From contig NZ_JAMXBF010000003.1 of assembly GCF_023823685.1 (NCBI RefSeq), forward strand, positions 62,001 to 126,000: DNA of 64,000 nt, in the 5' to 3' direction. This stretch comes from Pseudomonas subflava. Lineage in GTDB: Bacteria; Pseudomonadota; Gammaproteobacteria; Pseudomonadales; Pseudomonadaceae. The notes under the pieces were generated by a model. That model had not been told where the DNA came from, ran no database searches, and worked only from the letters and a program-made list of their open reading frames with translations. Shown one piece after another: positions 8,452-18,728 of this stretch. The first letter of the stretch is position 1. Every line of letters starts with the position of its first letter. The position numbers were made by a program, and so were the translations under genes.

Positions 8452-9297
8452 TCAGGACGGAGTGGCAGGCGTCGCCGGAGCGGCGGCCGGAGCCGGGGTA
8501 GCAGCCGGTGCCGGTGCCGGAGCAGCGGGCTTGGCAGCAGCCGGCTTGGCGGCCGGCTTCGGCGCAGCCTTCTTCACCGCAGGCTTCTTGGCGGCAGCCG
8601 GTTTGGCAGCCGGTTTTGCGGCGGGCTTGGCAGCGGACTTCGCAGCAGCAGGTTTGGCTGCAGGCTTGGCGGCAACCTTGGCGAGCGGCTTGGCAGCGGC
8701 TTTAGCGGCGGGCTTCGCGGCAGCTTTGGCAGCGGGCTTGGCAGCAGCTTTAGCGGCCGGCTTGGCGGCAACCTTGGCAACCGGTTTGACTGCCGGCTTG
8801 GCGGCGGCCCGGGCGACCGGCTTGGCCGACTGGCCGGTGAGCTTTTCGATCTGCTTGGTCAGGCTGTCGACCTTGGTCTGCAGCGACTTCACCTCGTTAC
8901 GGCTGGGCACGCCCAGGCGGGAGATGGCGCTGTTCAGACGCTTGTCGAACGCCTCTTCGAGCTCGCTCCACTTGCCGATGGCCTTGCCGCGCACCTCGTC
9001 GACCTTCGACTTGGCGGAACCGACGGTAGAGCCGACGCCGGACTTGACCACACCCAGCTGCTTGTCGACTTCGGTCTTGGCTTTCTTCTCAGCCTTCTCG
9101 CCGTCCTTGACCAGACCGTCGAACAGCTTGTTGCCGTCCTTGCTGATCTTGGAATAGGCACCGAGGCCGGCCAGCCAGATCTGACGCGAGTACTTCTCGA
9201 CCTCGCCGATCCAGGAGTTGCTTTCCTTCTTGGCAACCGGCTTCTTCACAGCCGGTTTTGCCGCCGGTTTTGCTGCGGTAGGTTTCTTAACAGCCAT
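8452..9297 (-). CDS. phaF: PHA granule phasin and nucleoid-linked protein PhaF
   Basis: PhaF coats PHA granules and binds DNA through a histone H1-like tail, helping granules segregate at division. From the ATG at 9297 (preceded by TAAGGAG) it has 281 residues. The phasin domain (about residues 27-145) contains YSRQIWLAGLGAYSKI and LNSAISRLGVPSR, then a short leucine-zipper-like stretch (VDSLTKQIEKLTG). Residues from about 150 to 255 are AAKP-type lysine-alanine-proline repeats, and the end is alanine-proline rich. Unusually, the first 25 residues are also KPAAKPAVKK-like. The longer frame from 9342 lacks a good ribosome site. Confidence 0.95.
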   Translation of the reverse strand: MAVKKPTAAKPAAKPAVKKPVAKKESNSWIGEVEKYSRQIWLAGLGAYSKISKDGNKLFDGLVKDGEKAEKKAKTEVDKQLGVVKSGVGSTVGSAKSKVDEVRGKAIGKWSELEEAFDKRLNSAISRLGVPSRNEVKSLQTKVDSLTKQIEKLTGQSAKPVARAAAKPAVKPVAKVAAKPAAKAAAKPAAKAAAKPAAKAAAKPLAKVAAKPAAKPAAAKSAAKPAAKPAAKPAAAKKPAVKKAAPKPAAKPAAAKPAAPAPAPAATPAPAAAPATPATPS

Positions 9298-9307
9298 CCT
9301 GCTCTCC

Positions 9308-9760
9308 TTATTGGGTACGCGCCACTCGCTCAAGCAAAGCATTCAACTCGTCCAGCTTAGCAGAGAGTGCCTCAACATCCTGCCTGGAGGGAATACCCAG
9401 GCGGTTCAGCGCGCTGGCGACACGGTTGTCGAAGGCCTTCTCGATCTTGTCGAACTGCACCTCGACCTTGCCTTTGACCTCGGAGACGCCGCTTTTGACG
9501 CTCTTGATCTGCGTCTCGATCTGGCTGTTGGCGGCCTCGACCTGCTCGTTCACCCGCTTCTTGCCCTGCTTCTCGAGGCCTTCGCCGGTCTTGACCAGCT
9601 CCTTGAAGTACTCGGCACCCTCGGCACCGGCCTTGGCGTAGGCACCCAGGCCAGCCAGCCAGATCTTACGGGCGTAGCCCTTCACGTCGGTGAGGACGGT
9701 GGCTTTGTCTTCGACTTTCTCGACTACGGCTTTCTTCTTGGCGGCAACTGTAGTGGCCAT
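9308..9760 (-). CDS. phaI: PHA granule phasin PhaI
   Basis: PhaI is the smaller phasin of the granule surface. The 150-residue protein shares the YARKIWLAGLGAYAKAG and ALNRLGIPSRQDVEAL segments with PhaF but has no basic tail. The centre is amphipathic helix with heptad-like spacing, as expected for phasin oligomers. The start ATG at 9760 follows GAGGTG. It lies 10 bases upstream of phaF on the same strand, so phaI-phaF form one operon, opposite in direction to phaC1ZC2D. Confidence 0.95.
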   Translation of the reverse strand: MATTVAAKKKAVVEKVEDKATVLTDVKGYARKIWLAGLGAYAKAGAEGAEYFKELVKTGEGLEKQGKKRVNEQVEAANSQIETQIKSVKSGVSEVKGKVEVQFDKIEKAFDNRVASALNRLGIPSRQDVEALSAKLDELNALLERVARTQ

Positions 9761-9861
9761 GGTGCACCTCGCGTTCGGAGTGGTGGTCTGGTCGTCCTTT
9801 GCCAGGACTCGAGCGCAAGGTAGAAGGAAAAATTAGAAATCACATACTAGGCCGCGCAGCC

Positions 9862-10140
9862 TCAGGCCTTGAGGTGCTTGTCGAGGGTCTCCTCGATCTG
9901 GCGCTTGATGGTGCCGCCGAGGGCGGAGAGCAGCAAGCCGAGCTTGAGCTCCACGCGCACACGGTCCTCTGCCACATCGATGGTGCCGTCGGCGCCACTG
10001 CGCTTGAACTCCAGGGTGTCGCCGCTCCAGCGGTACGTCACGTCGTACTCGCTGGCCAGGCGCTGGGCCAGCGCCTCGGCCTTCTCGCGGGCGGTCGCGA
10101 GACCGAGGTTGTGGGAACGTTCGACGGTGATGCGGGACAT
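9862..10140 (-). CDS. Polyhydroxyalkanoic acid system family protein
   Basis: This 92-residue protein matches the small PHA-system family (PHA_gran_rgn) found beside PHA genes: MSRITVERSHNLG at the start, then an alternating beta-rich segment (VTYRWSGDTLEFKRSGADG) and a C-terminal helix (GGTIKRQIEETLDKHL). Function is not established; granule association is inferred from gene location. The ATG at 10140 follows GGAG. It lies just upstream of phaI on the same strand with about 100 bases between. Confidence 0.82.
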   Translation of the reverse strand: MSRITVERSHNLGLATAREKAEALAQRLASEYDVTYRWSGDTLEFKRSGADGTIDVAEDRVRVELKLGLLLSALGGTIKRQIEETLDKHLKA

Positions 10141-10255
10141 GGGCGACTCCTGCTGCGACCTTGTGTCACGCGACTATATCAGCTCCTCCCGGCGCCAAGA
10201 CAAAGGCAGGCCACGGGTTTAGAATGGCCGCCACTTCGATTCAGGTGACCGCGAC

Positions 10256-11026
10256 ATGAACGACCCGCGCCAGAACCCAGAGCAGGAAAAGACCACCCAC
10301 TTCGGCTTCCAGGATGTGCCGGAAAGCCAGAAGGCGGACAAGGTCGCCGAGGTCTTCCACTCGGTCGCGGCCAAGTACGACCTGATGAACGACGTGCTCT
10401 CCGGCGGCCTGCACCGCCTGTGGAAGCGCTTCACCATCGAGTTGTCCGGCGTGCGCCCGGGCAACCGCGTGCTGGACATCGCCGGCGGCACCGGCGACCT
10501 CACCCGCAAGTTCGCGAGCCTGGTCGGCCCGACCGGCGAAGTGGTGCTGGCCGACATCAACGACTCCATGCTCAAGGTCGGTCGCGACCGCCTGCTGGAC
10601 AAGGGCGTGGCCGGCAACGTGCAGTTCGTCCAGGCCGACGCCGAGGCGCTGCCCTTCCCGGACAACCACTTCGACGTGGTCACCATCGCCTTCGGCCTGC
10701 GCAACGTGACGCGCAAGGAAAACGCCCTGCGCTCCATGCTGCGCGTGCTCAAGCCGGGCGGCCGCCTGCTGGTGCTGGAGTTCTCCAAGCCGGGCAATCC
10801 GCTGCTGGCCAAGGCCTACGACACCTACTCGTTCAGCTTCATGCCGCTGGCCGGCAAGCTGATCACCAACGATGCCGACAGCTACCGCTACCTGGCCGAA
10901 TCGATCCGCATGCACCCGGACCAGGAAACCCTCAAGGCCATGATGATCGAGGCCGGCTTCGAGCGAACCACCTACCACAACATGACCGGCGGCATCGTCG
11001 CCCTGCACCGGGGCATCAAGCCCTGA
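10256..11026 (+). CDS. ubiE: Ubiquinone/menaquinone C-methyltransferase UbiE
   Basis: UbiE adds the C-2 methyl group in ubiquinone synthesis (and acts on demethylmenaquinone where present), using S-adenosylmethionine. The 256-residue protein has the SAM-binding motif [11 protein letters not shown] (72-82) and the later [15 protein letters not shown] and [11 protein letters not shown] segments characteristic of UbiE. Its stop overlaps the start of ubiJ by one base, and ubiJ in turn overlaps ubiB, so ubiE-ubiJ-ubiB form a tight operon. Confidence 0.98.
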   Translation: MNDPRQNPEQEKTTHFGFQDVPESQKADKVAEVFHSVAAKYDLMNDVLSGGLHRLWKRFTIELSGVRPGNRVLDIAGGTGDLTRKFASLVGPTGEVVLADINDSMLKVGRDRLLDKGVAGNVQFVQADAEALPFPDNHFDVVTIAFGLRNVTRKENALRSMLRVLKPGGRLLVLEFSKPGNPLLAKAYDTYSFSFMPLAGKLITNDADSYRYLAESIRMHPDQETLKAMMIEAGFERTTYHNMTGGIVALHRGIKP

Positions 11027-11640
11027 TGCTGCTGGGCGGCCTGCTGGCCGGCGTCGAGCTCGGCCTCAACCGCGTGCTGCAGATGGACAGCACCGCGCTG
11101 CCGCGTCTGGCTCGCCTGGAAGGCAAGGTGATCGAGGTCGATTGCCAGAGCCCGGCGCTCAGGCTGTTCATCCTGCCCGGCGACGAAGGACTGCAGCTGG
11201 CCAGCCACTGGGAGCATGCCGACTGCGTGCTCAGCGCCCCCGCAAGCAGCCTCCTGCGCCTGGCCCTGGCCAAGGACAAGACCGCCATCCTGCATCGCCC
11301 GGAAGTCACCCTGAGCGGCGACAGCGCGGTGCTGCTGGAGCTGGCCGGCATCCTCCAGGACCTGGAACTGGACTGGGAATACGAACTGTCGCGCTGGCTC
11401 GGTCCAGTCGGCAGTCAGCTGCTGTCCGGCCACCTGCGCAGCCGCGCGGGATGGGCCGGCGACAGCCTGGAGAGCCTGCGCCAGACCCTGGCCGACTACC
11501 TTGCCGAAGAGTCGCGCAGCCTGGTCGGCGAACGCGAGGCCCAGGCCCGCTTCGACGAACTGGACGACCTCAAGCTGGCCCTCGACCGCCTCGACGCGCG
11601 CATCGACCGCCTCGCCCGGAACCTGAACAAGACCCCATGA
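11026..11640 (+). CDS. ubiJ: Ubiquinone biosynthesis accessory factor UbiJ
   Basis: UbiJ is an SCP2-type lipid-binding protein of the soluble Ubi complex that presents polyprenyl intermediates to the hydroxylases. From the ATG at 11026, which shares its A with the ubiE stop, it has 204 residues. The SCP2-like part spans about residues 15-115; the C-terminus ([28 protein letters not shown]) is a predicted coiled coil, as in other UbiJ proteins. Longer frames running back into ubiE were rejected as overlaps. Confidence 0.92.
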   Translation: MLLGGLLAGVELGLNRVLQMDSTALPRLARLEGKVIEVDCQSPALRLFILPGDEGLQLASHWEHADCVLSAPASSLLRLALAKDKTAILHRPEVTLSGDSAVLLELAGILQDLELDWEYELSRWLGPVGSQLLSGHLRSRAGWAGDSLESLRQTLADYLAEESRSLVGEREAQARFDELDDLKLALDRLDARIDRLARNLNKTP

Positions 11641-13232
11641 GCCTGCTCGCCACCCGCCGCCTGCTGCGCATCCTGCGCGTGGTCATCCGCTACCGCCTGG
11701 ACGACCTGCTGCTGACCCTGCCGCTGCCCTCCTGGATGCGCGCCCTGCGCTTCGCCCTGCCCTGGCGCTGGCTGCCCCGCGGCCATTCCGAGCTGAGCCG
11801 CGGCCAGGCCCTGCGCCTGGCGCTGGAAGACCTCGGACCGATCTTCATCAAGTTCGGCCAGCTGCTTTCCACCCGTCGCGACCTGTTGCCGCCCGACGTC
11901 GCCGACGAGCTGGCGCGCCTGCAGGACCAGGTACCGCCCTTCGACCCCGAGCACGCCGTGGCGCTCATCGAGGAACAGCTCGGCGCGAAGATCGAAGAGG
12001 CCTTCGCCCGCTTCGACGTGCAGCCGCTGGCCTCGGCGTCGGTGGCTCAGGTGCACGCGGCGCAGCTGAAGAACGGCGACGAGGTGGTGGTCAAGGTGAT
12101 CCGCCCCAACCTGCGGCCGATTATCCGCTCCGACCTGGCCTGGCTGTTCCTCGCCGCACGCATCGCCGAGAAGGCCTCGGCCGACGCCCGCCGCCTGCGC
12201 CCGGTGGAGGTGGTGTCGGACTACGAGAAGACCATCTACGACGAGCTCGACCTGCTGCGCGAGGCGGCCAACGCCAGCCAGCTGCGGCGCAACTTCCAGG
12301 ACTCGCCACTGCTCTACGTGCCGCAGGTACATTGGGACTGGTGCCGGCCCAAGGTGCTGGTGATGGAGCGCATCTACGGCGTGCCGGTAACCGACCTGGC
12401 GACCCTGGCCGACCAGCGCACCAACATGAAACTGCTGGCCGAGCGCGGCGTGGAGATCTTCTTCACCCAGGTGTTCCGCGACAGCTTCTTCCACGCCGAC
12501 ATGCACCCCGGCAACATCTTCGTCGCCACCCGCACGCCCTGGAGCCCGCAGTACATCGCCATCGACTGCGGCATCGTCGGCAGCCTCACCCCCGAGGACC
12601 AGGACTACCTGGCGCGCAACCTGATCGCCTTCTTCAAGCGCGACTACCGTCGCGTGGCGCAGCTGCACATCGACTCCGGCTGGGTGCCGGCGGAAACCAA
12701 GGTCAACGAATTCGAGGCGGCCATTCGCACCGTGTGCGAGCCGATCTTCGAGAAGCCGCTGAAAGACATCTCCTTCGGCCAGCTGCTGCTGCGCCTGTTC
12801 CAGACCGCGCGGCGCTTCAACATGGAAGTGCAGCCGCAGCTGGTGCTGTTGCAGAAGACCCTGCTCAACATCGAGGGACTCGGCCGCCAGCTGTACCCGG
12901 ACCTGGACCTGTGGACCACCGCCCAGCCCTTCCTCGAGCGCTGGATGCGCGAGCGGGTCAGCCCGCGCAACCTGCTGCACAATCTGCAGACCCAGGTCGA
13001 GCAGGTGCCGCACTTCGCCAACATGACCCGCGACCTGCTCGAGCGCATGAGCCAGCCCCACGCCAGCGACCCGCCGCCACCCTGGCAGGAGCGCCGCGAT
13101 CGCTGGCCGCTGCGCCTGCTCGGTGCGGCCCTGGTGGCGGCGGGCGTCAGCCAGGAATTGTCGCTGGCACCGGCGGCCTGGACCGCCTGGCTCAGCCTGG
13201 GCGCCGGCCTGGCGTTGATCCTGCGCCGATAG
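11637..13232 (+). CDS. ubiB: Atypical protein kinase-like ATPase UbiB
   Basis: UbiB is a membrane-bound ADCK-family ATPase needed for aerobic ubiquinone synthesis. The 531-residue protein starts at the ATG in an ATGA overlap with ubiJ. The family KxGQ motif is KFGQ (72-75), the alanine-rich nucleotide loop is near [10 protein letters not shown], and the catalytic loop is [10 protein letters not shown] (286-295) followed by IDCGIVG. Two hydrophobic segments at the extreme C-terminus (about 490-530) are membrane anchors. Confidence 0.97.
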   Translation: MSLLATRRLLRILRVVIRYRLDDLLLTLPLPSWMRALRFALPWRWLPRGHSELSRGQALRLALEDLGPIFIKFGQLLSTRRDLLPPDVADELARLQDQVPPFDPEHAVALIEEQLGAKIEEAFARFDVQPLASASVAQVHAAQLKNGDEVVVKVIRPNLRPIIRSDLAWLFLAARIAEKASADARRLRPVEVVSDYEKTIYDELDLLREAANASQLRRNFQDSPLLYVPQVHWDWCRPKVLVMERIYGVPVTDLATLADQRTNMKLLAERGVEIFFTQVFRDSFFHADMHPGNIFVATRTPWSPQYIAIDCGIVGSLTPEDQDYLARNLIAFFKRDYRRVAQLHIDSGWVPAETKVNEFEAAIRTVCEPIFEKPLKDISFGQLLLRLFQTARRFNMEVQPQLVLLQKTLLNIEGLGRQLYPDLDLWTTAQPFLERWMRERVSPRNLLHNLQTQVEQVPHFANMTRDLLERMSQPHASDPPPPWQERRDRWPLRLLGAALVAAGVSQELSLAPAAWTAWLSLGAGLALILRR

Positions 13233-13336
13233 CCAGTGCCGCCCTCGGCTGGCACACTTGACCTTTCCGCACCCGGCGGGTGCACCACCGGCGCGAAGCC
13301 CGCGCCATGAGAGCGCCCTAGACGGGCGGATGCGAA

Positions 13337-13735
13337 ATGACCGACTGGCTCGACGAGATTCACTGGAACGAGGACGGCCTGGTCCCGGCCATCGCCCAGG
13401 ACCACAAGACCGGGCGTGTGCTGATGATGGCCTGGATGAACCGCGAGTCCCTGGCCCTCACCGCCGCCGAACAGCGTGCCATCTACTGGTCACGTTCGCG
13501 CGGCAAGCTGTGGCGCAAGGGCGAGGAGTCCGGTCATGTGCAGAAGCTCCACGAACTGCGCCTGGACTGCGACGCCGACGTGATCATCCTGCTGGTCGAA
13601 CAGCTTGGCGGCATCGCCTGCCACACCGGCCGCGAGAGCTGCTTCTATCGCGTCTTCGAAAAAGGTGCCTGGCAAACCGTCGACCCGGTCCTGAAGGACC
13701 CGCACGCCATCTACCAGGAACACAAGCATGAGTGA
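13337..13735 (+). CDS. hisI: Phosphoribosyl-AMP cyclohydrolase HisI
   Basis: HisI opens the purine ring of phosphoribosyl-AMP, step three of histidine synthesis. The 132-residue protein shows [25 protein letters not shown] and the metal-binding DCDADV and CHTGRESCF motifs with the conserved cysteines. hisE overlaps its 3' end by eight bases, so the two steps, fused in E. coli, are separate but translationally linked here. The 104-base gap after ubiB contains an imperfect hairpin that could attenuate transcription. Confidence 0.97.
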   Translation: MTDWLDEIHWNEDGLVPAIAQDHKTGRVLMMAWMNRESLALTAAEQRAIYWSRSRGKLWRKGEESGHVQKLHELRLDCDADVIILLVEQLGGIACHTGRESCFYRVFEKGAWQTVDPVLKDPHAIYQEHKHE

Positions 13736-14060
13736 CACCCTCACCCGCCTGGCCGAAGTGCTGGAATCGCGCAAGGGCGCGGCGCCGGACAGCTCCTACG
13801 TGGCCAGCCTGTATCATAAGGGTTTGAACAAGATCCTGGAGAAGGTCGGCGAAGAGTCGGTCGAGACCATTCTCGCCGCCAAGGACGCAGCCGCCAGCGG
13901 CGACTGCAACGACCTGATCTACGAGACCGCGGACCTCTGGTTCCACAGCCTGGTCATGCTCGCCGCCCTCGGCCAGCACCCGCAGGCCGTGCTGGACGAG
14001 CTGGACCGGCGCTTCGGTCTGTCCGGGCACGCCGAAAAGGCGGCGCGCCCCACTTCCTGA
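13728..14060 (+). CDS. hisE: Phosphoribosyl-ATP pyrophosphatase HisE
   Basis: HisE hydrolyses phosphoribosyl-ATP to the AMP form, step two of histidine synthesis. It is a 110-residue all-alpha MazG-like protein; the EEVGEE-type metal site appears as [16 protein letters not shown] (about 43-58), with ETADLWFH later. It overlaps hisI by eight bases and precedes tatA by 22 bases, reproducing the conserved Pseudomonas order hisI-hisE-tatA-tatB-tatC. Confidence 0.97.
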   Translation: MSDTLTRLAEVLESRKGAAPDSSYVASLYHKGLNKILEKVGEESVETILAAKDAAASGDCNDLIYETADLWFHSLVMLAALGQHPQAVLDELDRRFGLSGHAEKAARPTS

Positions 14061-14082
14061 ATTCACTGCGAGGACTGATTGC

Positions 14083-14340
14083 ATGGGCATTTTCGACTGG
14101 AAACACTGGCTGGTCATTCTGATCGTGGTGGTGCTGGTGTTCGGCACCAAGCGCCTGAAGAACCTGGGTTCCGACCTTGGCGAGACCATCAAGGGCTTCC
14201 GCAAGGCGATGAACACCGACGACGACAAGCCGGACGAGCCGCAGCCGCAACAGCCCGCCCAGGCCGGCGAGCAGCTGCACAAGCCGCAGACCATCGACGC
14301 CCAGGCGCACAAGGTCGAAGAGCCGGTGCGCAAGGACTGA
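14083..14340 (+). CDS. tatA: Twin-arginine translocase subunit TatA
   Basis: TatA oligomers form the passage for folded proteins across the inner membrane. The 85-residue protein has a single N-terminal transmembrane helix (about 6-22, [12 protein letters not shown]), the [15 protein letters not shown] hinge and amphipathic helix, then a polar glutamine-proline-rich tail. It heads tatA-tatB-tatC-rsmE, with 10 bases before tatB. Confidence 0.96.
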   Translation: MGIFDWKHWLVILIVVVLVFGTKRLKNLGSDLGETIKGFRKAMNTDDDKPDEPQPQQPAQAGEQLHKPQTIDAQAHKVEEPVRKD

Positions 14341-14350
14341 GCCCCGGACC

Positions 14351-14710
14351 ATGTTCGATATCGGCTTTTCCGAGCTGCTGCTGGTCGGCCTGGTGGCGCT
14401 GATCGTCTTCGGCCCCGAACGCCTGCCCGGTGCGGCGCGTACCGCCGGCCTGTGGATCGGCCGGCTGAAGCGCAGCTTCGGCGCGATCAAGGCGGAAGTG
14501 GAGCGCGAGATGGGCGCCGACGAAATCCGCCGGCAGTTGCACAACGAGCAGATCCTGCAGATGGAGCGCGAGCTCAAACAGTCGATCCAGCCGCCGGCGG
14601 CACCGGCCGCCGTTGAACCGGTAGAGGCCCAGCCGCAGGCCGAAAGCGCCACGCCGGTCACTCCGCCCGCCACTCCCCCGGCCACCCCGGAGCCGCCGCG
14701 CCAGCCATGA
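14351..14710 (+). CDS. tatB: Twin-arginine translocase subunit TatB
   Basis: TatB with TatC forms the receptor for twin-arginine signal peptides. The 119-residue protein starts [26 protein letters not shown], the diagnostic TatB N-terminus with the FGPERLP hinge, then an amphipathic helix and a long alanine-proline-rich tail ([17 protein letters not shown]). Its stop overlaps the tatC start (ATGA). Confidence 0.97.
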   Translation: MFDIGFSELLLVGLVALIVFGPERLPGAARTAGLWIGRLKRSFGAIKAEVEREMGADEIRRQLHNEQILQMERELKQSIQPPAAPAAVEPVEAQPQAESATPVTPPATPPATPEPPRQP

Positions 14711-15480
14711 CCGACCCGAAAGCCGAAATGCCCCTGGTGGCGCACCTCACCGAACTGCGCTCGCGCCTGCTGCGCTGCGTGGTGGCGGTGTTCATCGTGT
14801 TCGCCTGCCTGTTCTATTTCGCCCAGGACATCTACACCCTCGTCTCGGCGCCGCTGCGCGCCTACCTGCCCGAAGGCGCGACGATGATCGCCACCGGCGT
14901 CGCCTCGCCCTTCCTCACGCCGTTCAAGCTGACGGCCTGGTGCGCGCTGTTCCTCGCCATCCCGATCATCCTGCACCAGGTATGGGGCTTCATCGCGCCG
15001 GGGCTGTACCGGCACGAGAAGCGCATCGCCATGCCGCTGCTGGTCTCCAGCATCTTCCTGTTCTACGGCGGCATGGCCTTCGCCTACTTCCTGGTGTTCC
15101 CGCTGATCTTCCATTTCTTCGCCAGCGTGACCCCCGAGGGGGTGGCGATGATGACGGACATCAACGAGTACCTGGACTTCGTCCTCACCCTGTTCTTCGC
15201 CTTCGGCGTGGCCTTCGAGATCCCGGTGGCGACCTTCCTGGTGCTGTGGGTCGGCATCGTCGACATCGAGACGCTGAAGAAGAGCCGTCCCTACGTGATC
15301 GTCGGCTGCTTCGTGGTCGGCATGATCCTCACCCCGCCGGACATCTTCTCGCAGACCCTGCTGGCCGTGCCCATGTGGCTGCTGTTCGAGGTCGGGCTGT
15401 TCTTCGGCGGCATGGTGCGCACGCGCAGCCAGCACGACGACGTCGAGTCCGACGACCAGCCCCCCGCACCGCTGCCATGA
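14707..15480 (+). CDS. tatC: Twin-arginine translocase subunit TatC
   Basis: TatC is the polytopic core of the Tat receptor. The 257-residue protein has six predicted membrane helices, the conserved N-terminal [10 protein letters not shown] motif (about 12-21) that reads the twin-arginine signal, and the FxxPxxxxFxxSxFxxF-type segment around residues 85-120. Overlaps of four bases at both ends (tatB and rsmE) indicate coupled translation. Confidence 0.97.
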   Translation: MTDPKAEMPLVAHLTELRSRLLRCVVAVFIVFACLFYFAQDIYTLVSAPLRAYLPEGATMIATGVASPFLTPFKLTAWCALFLAIPIILHQVWGFIAPGLYRHEKRIAMPLLVSSIFLFYGGMAFAYFLVFPLIFHFFASVTPEGVAMMTDINEYLDFVLTLFFAFGVAFEIPVATFLVLWVGIVDIETLKKSRPYVIVGCFVVGMILTPPDIFSQTLLAVPMWLLFEVGLFFGGMVRTRSQHDDVESDDQPPAPLP

Positions 15481-16184
15481 ACCTGCTACTGCTCGAGGAG
15501 GCTGACTTCGTCGCCTCCGACCGCGCCGTGCTGCAGGGCCGGCGCCTGAAGCACCTGCATGACGTGCATCGCGCCGAGGCCGGCGATCAGCTGCGTGTCG
15601 GCCGCCTCGGCGGCCTGATGGGACGCGGCACCCTGCTGGCTCTGGACGAGCAACACGCCGAGCTGCAGGTCGAACTTGACCAGCCACCGCCAGCCAAGCT
15701 GCCGCTGACCCTGCTGCTCGCCCTGCCGCGGCCGAAAATGCTCAAGCGCGTGCTGCAGAGCGCGGCCGCCATGGGCGTGCCGCGCCTGGTGCTGCTCAAC
15801 AGCTACCGGGTGGAGAAGAGCTTCTGGCAGACGCCCTTTCTGGAGCCCGAAGCCATCCGCGAGCAGCTGATCCTCGGCCTGGAACAGGCCCGCGACACGA
15901 TGCTGCCCGAGGTGGTCCTGGAGAAGCGCTTCAAGCCCTTCGTCGAGGACCGCCTGCCGGCCCTCGCCGCCGACACCCTCGGCCTGATCGGCCATCCCGG
16001 GGACTTCCCGGCCTGCCCGCGCGCGGTGAGCGAGCCGGTGACCCTGGCCATCGGCCCCGAAGGCGGCTGGATTCCCTACGAGGTGGACATGCTGCGCGAG
16101 GCCGGCCTGGCGCCGGTGCAGCTGGGTGAGCGCATCCTGCGCGTGGAAACCGCGGTCACCGCCCTGCTCGCCCGTCTGTTCTGA
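15477..16184 (+). CDS. rsmE: 16S rRNA (uracil-1498 N3)-methyltransferase RsmE
   Basis: RsmE methylates U1498 of 16S rRNA in the assembled 30S subunit. The ATG at 15477 overlaps tatC by four bases and gives 235 residues, the normal size. A PUA-like N-terminal domain ([17 protein letters not shown]) precedes the SPOUT methyltransferase knot, marked by AIGPEGGW (about residues 191-198) and [11 protein letters not shown]. Longer frames that start inside tatC were rejected. Confidence 0.96.
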   Translation: MNLLLLEEADFVASDRAVLQGRRLKHLHDVHRAEAGDQLRVGRLGGLMGRGTLLALDEQHAELQVELDQPPPAKLPLTLLLALPRPKMLKRVLQSAAAMGVPRLVLLNSYRVEKSFWQTPFLEPEAIREQLILGLEQARDTMLPEVVLEKRFKPFVEDRLPALAADTLGLIGHPGDFPACPRAVSEPVTLAIGPEGGWIPYEVDMLREAGLAPVQLGERILRVETAVTALLARLF

Positions 16185-16193
16185 TCGTTGCGC

Positions 16194-16220
16194 TTAAGAG
16201 AAACACGCCCGCGCCGATAA
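16194..16220 (+). promoter_or_regulatory. Sigma-28 (FliA) promoter for the chemoreceptor gene
   Basis: The -10 element GCCGATAA (16213-16220) is an exact match to the FliA consensus; a -35-like TTAA (16194-16197, consensus TAAA) lies 15 bases upstream, the canonical spacing. The receptor gene starts 53 bases downstream. FliA control would couple the receptor to late flagellar gene expression. Confidence 0.65.
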
Positions 16221-16272
16221 AGGACTACCGCCGGCGCCGCGCCCGGCCTCTGTACCTTTTCGGGAGTCCTTC

Positions 16273-18192
16273 ATGTTCAGCTGGTTCGGCAACCTCAGCG
16301 TCCGACTCAAACTCACCCTGGGCTTCGGCCTGGTCCTGCTGCTCACGCTGCTGATCACCGTGACCGGCTGGTACAGCCTGAGCGCCACCGTCGCGCGCGG
16401 CGACAAGCTCGGTGCCAGCGCCCGCCTCAGCGAACTGACCAAGGACCTGGCGCTGAGCCGCCAGGCCTACCAGGCGAAGCAGGACGCCACGACCAGCCGG
16501 GCGATCGAAGACAACGTGCAGGCCATCGACACCCTCGGCGACGAGCTCAAGACCCTGTTCAGCGATCCGCAGGACCTGCGCCAGATCGACGAGCAGAAAG
16601 CCGCCACCGCGGACTACCGCAACGCGTTTTCCAGGCTGGCCCAGGCCTACCAGGCCCGCGAGACGGCCCGCGGCAAGCTCGGCAGCAGCGCCGACGCCGC
16701 CGTGGCCCTGCTGGTGGACATCGAGGGCCGCGTGCTCAACGACATCATGCTCGACGACGCCACCCGCCTCGAGCAGTTCCGCCAGCTCAGCAAGCTGGGC
16801 CTGGGCGTGCAGCAGGCGCGCTTCCAGGTGCGCGGCTACACCTACAGCAGCGACCCGAGCCTGCAGCAGGCCGCCTTCGATGCGGTGGACCAGGCCCTCA
16901 AGGGCCTGCAGGAGCTGGGCGCGACCATCGGCAGCGACGACGAAGACCTGCTCGCCGCGGAGAAGGCCCTGCAGGCCTACCGCGCCGCCATCGCCGAGTT
17001 CGGCAATGCCATGGCCAGCAGCACCGAGCAGTTCGAGCAGATGCGCCAGCACGGCGATCGCGTGCTCAAGGTCAGCCAGACCCTGTTCGAGCGGCAGTCG
17101 GCCAAGCGCGCCAAGGAATCGGCCCAGGCGCGCACCCTGTTGGCCGGCGCCTCGGTGCTGGCGCTGCTGATCGGCCTGGGGGCAGCGCTGATCATCACCC
17201 GCCTGATCGTGCGCCCGCTGCAGCACACCCTGAAGGCCGCCGAACGCATCGCCGCCGGCGACCTCAGTCAGGACATCCGCGTCACCCGCGAGGACGAGAT
17301 GGGCCAGCTGCAGCGCAGCATGCAGACCATGACCGTCAGCCTGCGCGAGCTGGTCGGCCACATTCGCGACGGCGTCACCCAGATCGCCAGCGCCGCCGAG
17401 CAGCTGTCGGCCGTGACCGAGCAGACCAGCTCCGGGGTCAACAGCCAGAAGGTCGAGACCGACCAGGTGGCCACCGCGATGAACGAGATGACCGCCACCG
17501 TGCACGAGGTTGCGCGCAACGCCGAGGAGGCCTCCCACGCCGCCAGCGCCGCCGACCAGCAGGCCCGGGAAGGCGAGACCGCGGTCAGCGAGGCGGTCGA
17601 GCAGATGGACCGGCTGGCCGGCGAAGTGGGCCGCTCCAACGAGGCGGTGACCCACCTCAAAGCCGAGAGCGACAAGATCGGCAGCGTGCTGGACGTGATC
17701 AAGACGGTGGCCGAGCAGACCAACCTGCTGGCGCTCAACGCGGCCATCGAGGCGGCCCGAGCCGGCGAGGCCGGGCGCGGCTTCGCCGTGGTCGCCGACG
17801 AGGTGCGCGGCCTGGCCCAGCGCACACAGAAGTCCACCGAGGAGATCGAGTCGCTGATCGCCGCCCTGCAGCACGGCACCCAGCAGGCCGCGGCGCGCAT
17901 GGACAGCAGCCGCGCGCTGACCGAGAGCACCGTCGAGCTGACCCGCCGCGCCGGCCTGCAACTCGGGGCCATCGCCCAGTCGGTGTCGTCCATCCAGGCG
18001 ATGAACCAGCAGATCGCCACCGCGGCCGAAGAGCAGACCGCGGTCGCCGAGGAGATCAACCGCAGCGTGATCAACGTGCGCGACATCTCCGAGCAGACCG
18101 CCTCGGCCAGCGAGGAAACCGCCGCCTCGAGCATCGAGCTGGCGCGTCTCGGCAACGAGCTGCAACTGCTGGTCAGCCGCTTCCGCGTGTGA
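16273..18192 (+). CDS. Methyl-accepting chemotaxis protein with long periplasmic helical sensor
   Basis: A 639-residue transmembrane chemoreceptor. TM1 is about 11-34 and TM2 about 287-310; the roughly 250-residue periplasmic domain between them is all-helical and has the length of the helical bimodular (HBM) sensor type. HAMP follows TM2, then the signalling domain with the hairpin tip [19 protein letters not shown] (about 480-498). The gene in the same place in P. aeruginosa (recalled as PA5072, McpK) binds alpha-ketoglutarate; whether this protein shares that ligand is inference from position and length. A methylation-type segment [10 protein letters not shown] lies near the C-terminus. 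Confidence 0.93.
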   Translation: MFSWFGNLSVRLKLTLGFGLVLLLTLLITVTGWYSLSATVARGDKLGASARLSELTKDLALSRQAYQAKQDATTSRAIEDNVQAIDTLGDELKTLFSDPQDLRQIDEQKAATADYRNAFSRLAQAYQARETARGKLGSSADAAVALLVDIEGRVLNDIMLDDATRLEQFRQLSKLGLGVQQARFQVRGYTYSSDPSLQQAAFDAVDQALKGLQELGATIGSDDEDLLAAEKALQAYRAAIAEFGNAMASSTEQFEQMRQHGDRVLKVSQTLFERQSAKRAKESAQARTLLAGASVLALLIGLGAALIITRLIVRPLQHTLKAAERIAAGDLSQDIRVTREDEMGQLQRSMQTMTVSLRELVGHIRDGVTQIASAAEQLSAVTEQTSSGVNSQKVETDQVATAMNEMTATVHEVARNAEEASHAASAADQQAREGETAVSEAVEQMDRLAGEVGRSNEAVTHLKAESDKIGSVLDVIKTVAEQTNLLALNAAIEAARAGEAGRGFAVVADEVRGLAQRTQKSTEEIESLIAALQHGTQQAAARMDSSRALTESTVELTRRAGLQLGAIAQSVSSIQAMNQQIATAAEEQTAVAEEINRSVINVRDISEQTASASEETAASSIELARLGNELQLLVSRFRV

Positions 18193-18246
18193 GCCCGCGG
18201 CGCGGGGCGTAGTATGGGCCGTTCATTCCCCTGCCCGCCCCGAGCC

Positions 18247-18669
18247 ATGCGCCCACTGACCATCGACCTCGCCGAACTGGCCTTCGCCCTCAACAGCGAA
18301 GGCCTCGACCATTACCTCGACCTGCTCAGCGGCAAGGTGCTGCTGATGCCGGAAGAAGATACCGACTCCGAACTGGAAGCCCTGCTGCGCGACGAGCCGG
18401 AGCGCTTCCTGGCCATCGAGCCACTGGACGCGCAGGCCGGCCTGACGCTGATGCGTGAGTTCCTCGCCGAGGTGATCCACCCGCATGCCTACGCAGAGCT
18501 GGAAGAGGCGCTGGAAGGCCGGCGCGCGGCGCGCACCTTCGTGCATGTGCTGATGCAGTATCCGGCCCTGCTGGAAGCCTGGCAGCAGTTCGAGGCCGAG
18601 CGTCTGCGCGAACTGGCACTGGACTGGCTGGAAGAGCACGAGCTACAGCCGGCACGATCGCTGCACTGA
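18247..18669 (+). CDS. UPF0158 family protein
   Basis: A small acidic protein of 140 residues from the ATG at 18247 (MRPLTIDLAELAFAL). The frame could start 11 codons earlier at 18214, but that adds a proline-cysteine-rich stretch foreign to the family. UPF0158 proteins have the pattern I-dl-eLa-Al...ylDl.tG.v, followed by a helical C-terminal half; the DLLSGKVLLM and FLAIEPLDAQAG segments fit. The function of the family is unknown. It lies 54 bases after the chemoreceptor and may be co-transcribed. Confidence 0.75.
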   Translation: MRPLTIDLAELAFALNSEGLDHYLDLLSGKVLLMPEEDTDSELEALLRDEPERFLAIEPLDAQAGLTLMREFLAEVIHPHAYAELEEALEGRRAARTFVHVLMQYPALLEAWQQFEAERLRELALDWLEEHELQPARSLH

Positions 18670-18728
18670 GCGGCAATCGACCTGAACGCGAAAGAGGCGT
18701 GAAGCGCCGGGCCGGCGTGATCCGCGGC

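Noticed and set aside
8087..9157. A 356-codon + strand frame rich in glycine, alanine and leucine
   Set aside because: It lies antisense to phaF and mirrors its AAKP repeats; phaF has a family match and a ribosome site.
9761..9861. A PhaD operator in front of phaI resembling the phaC1 palindrome
   Set aside because: TTGC/GCAA pieces occur but with a 12-base rather than 5-base spacer and poor arms; too weak to call.
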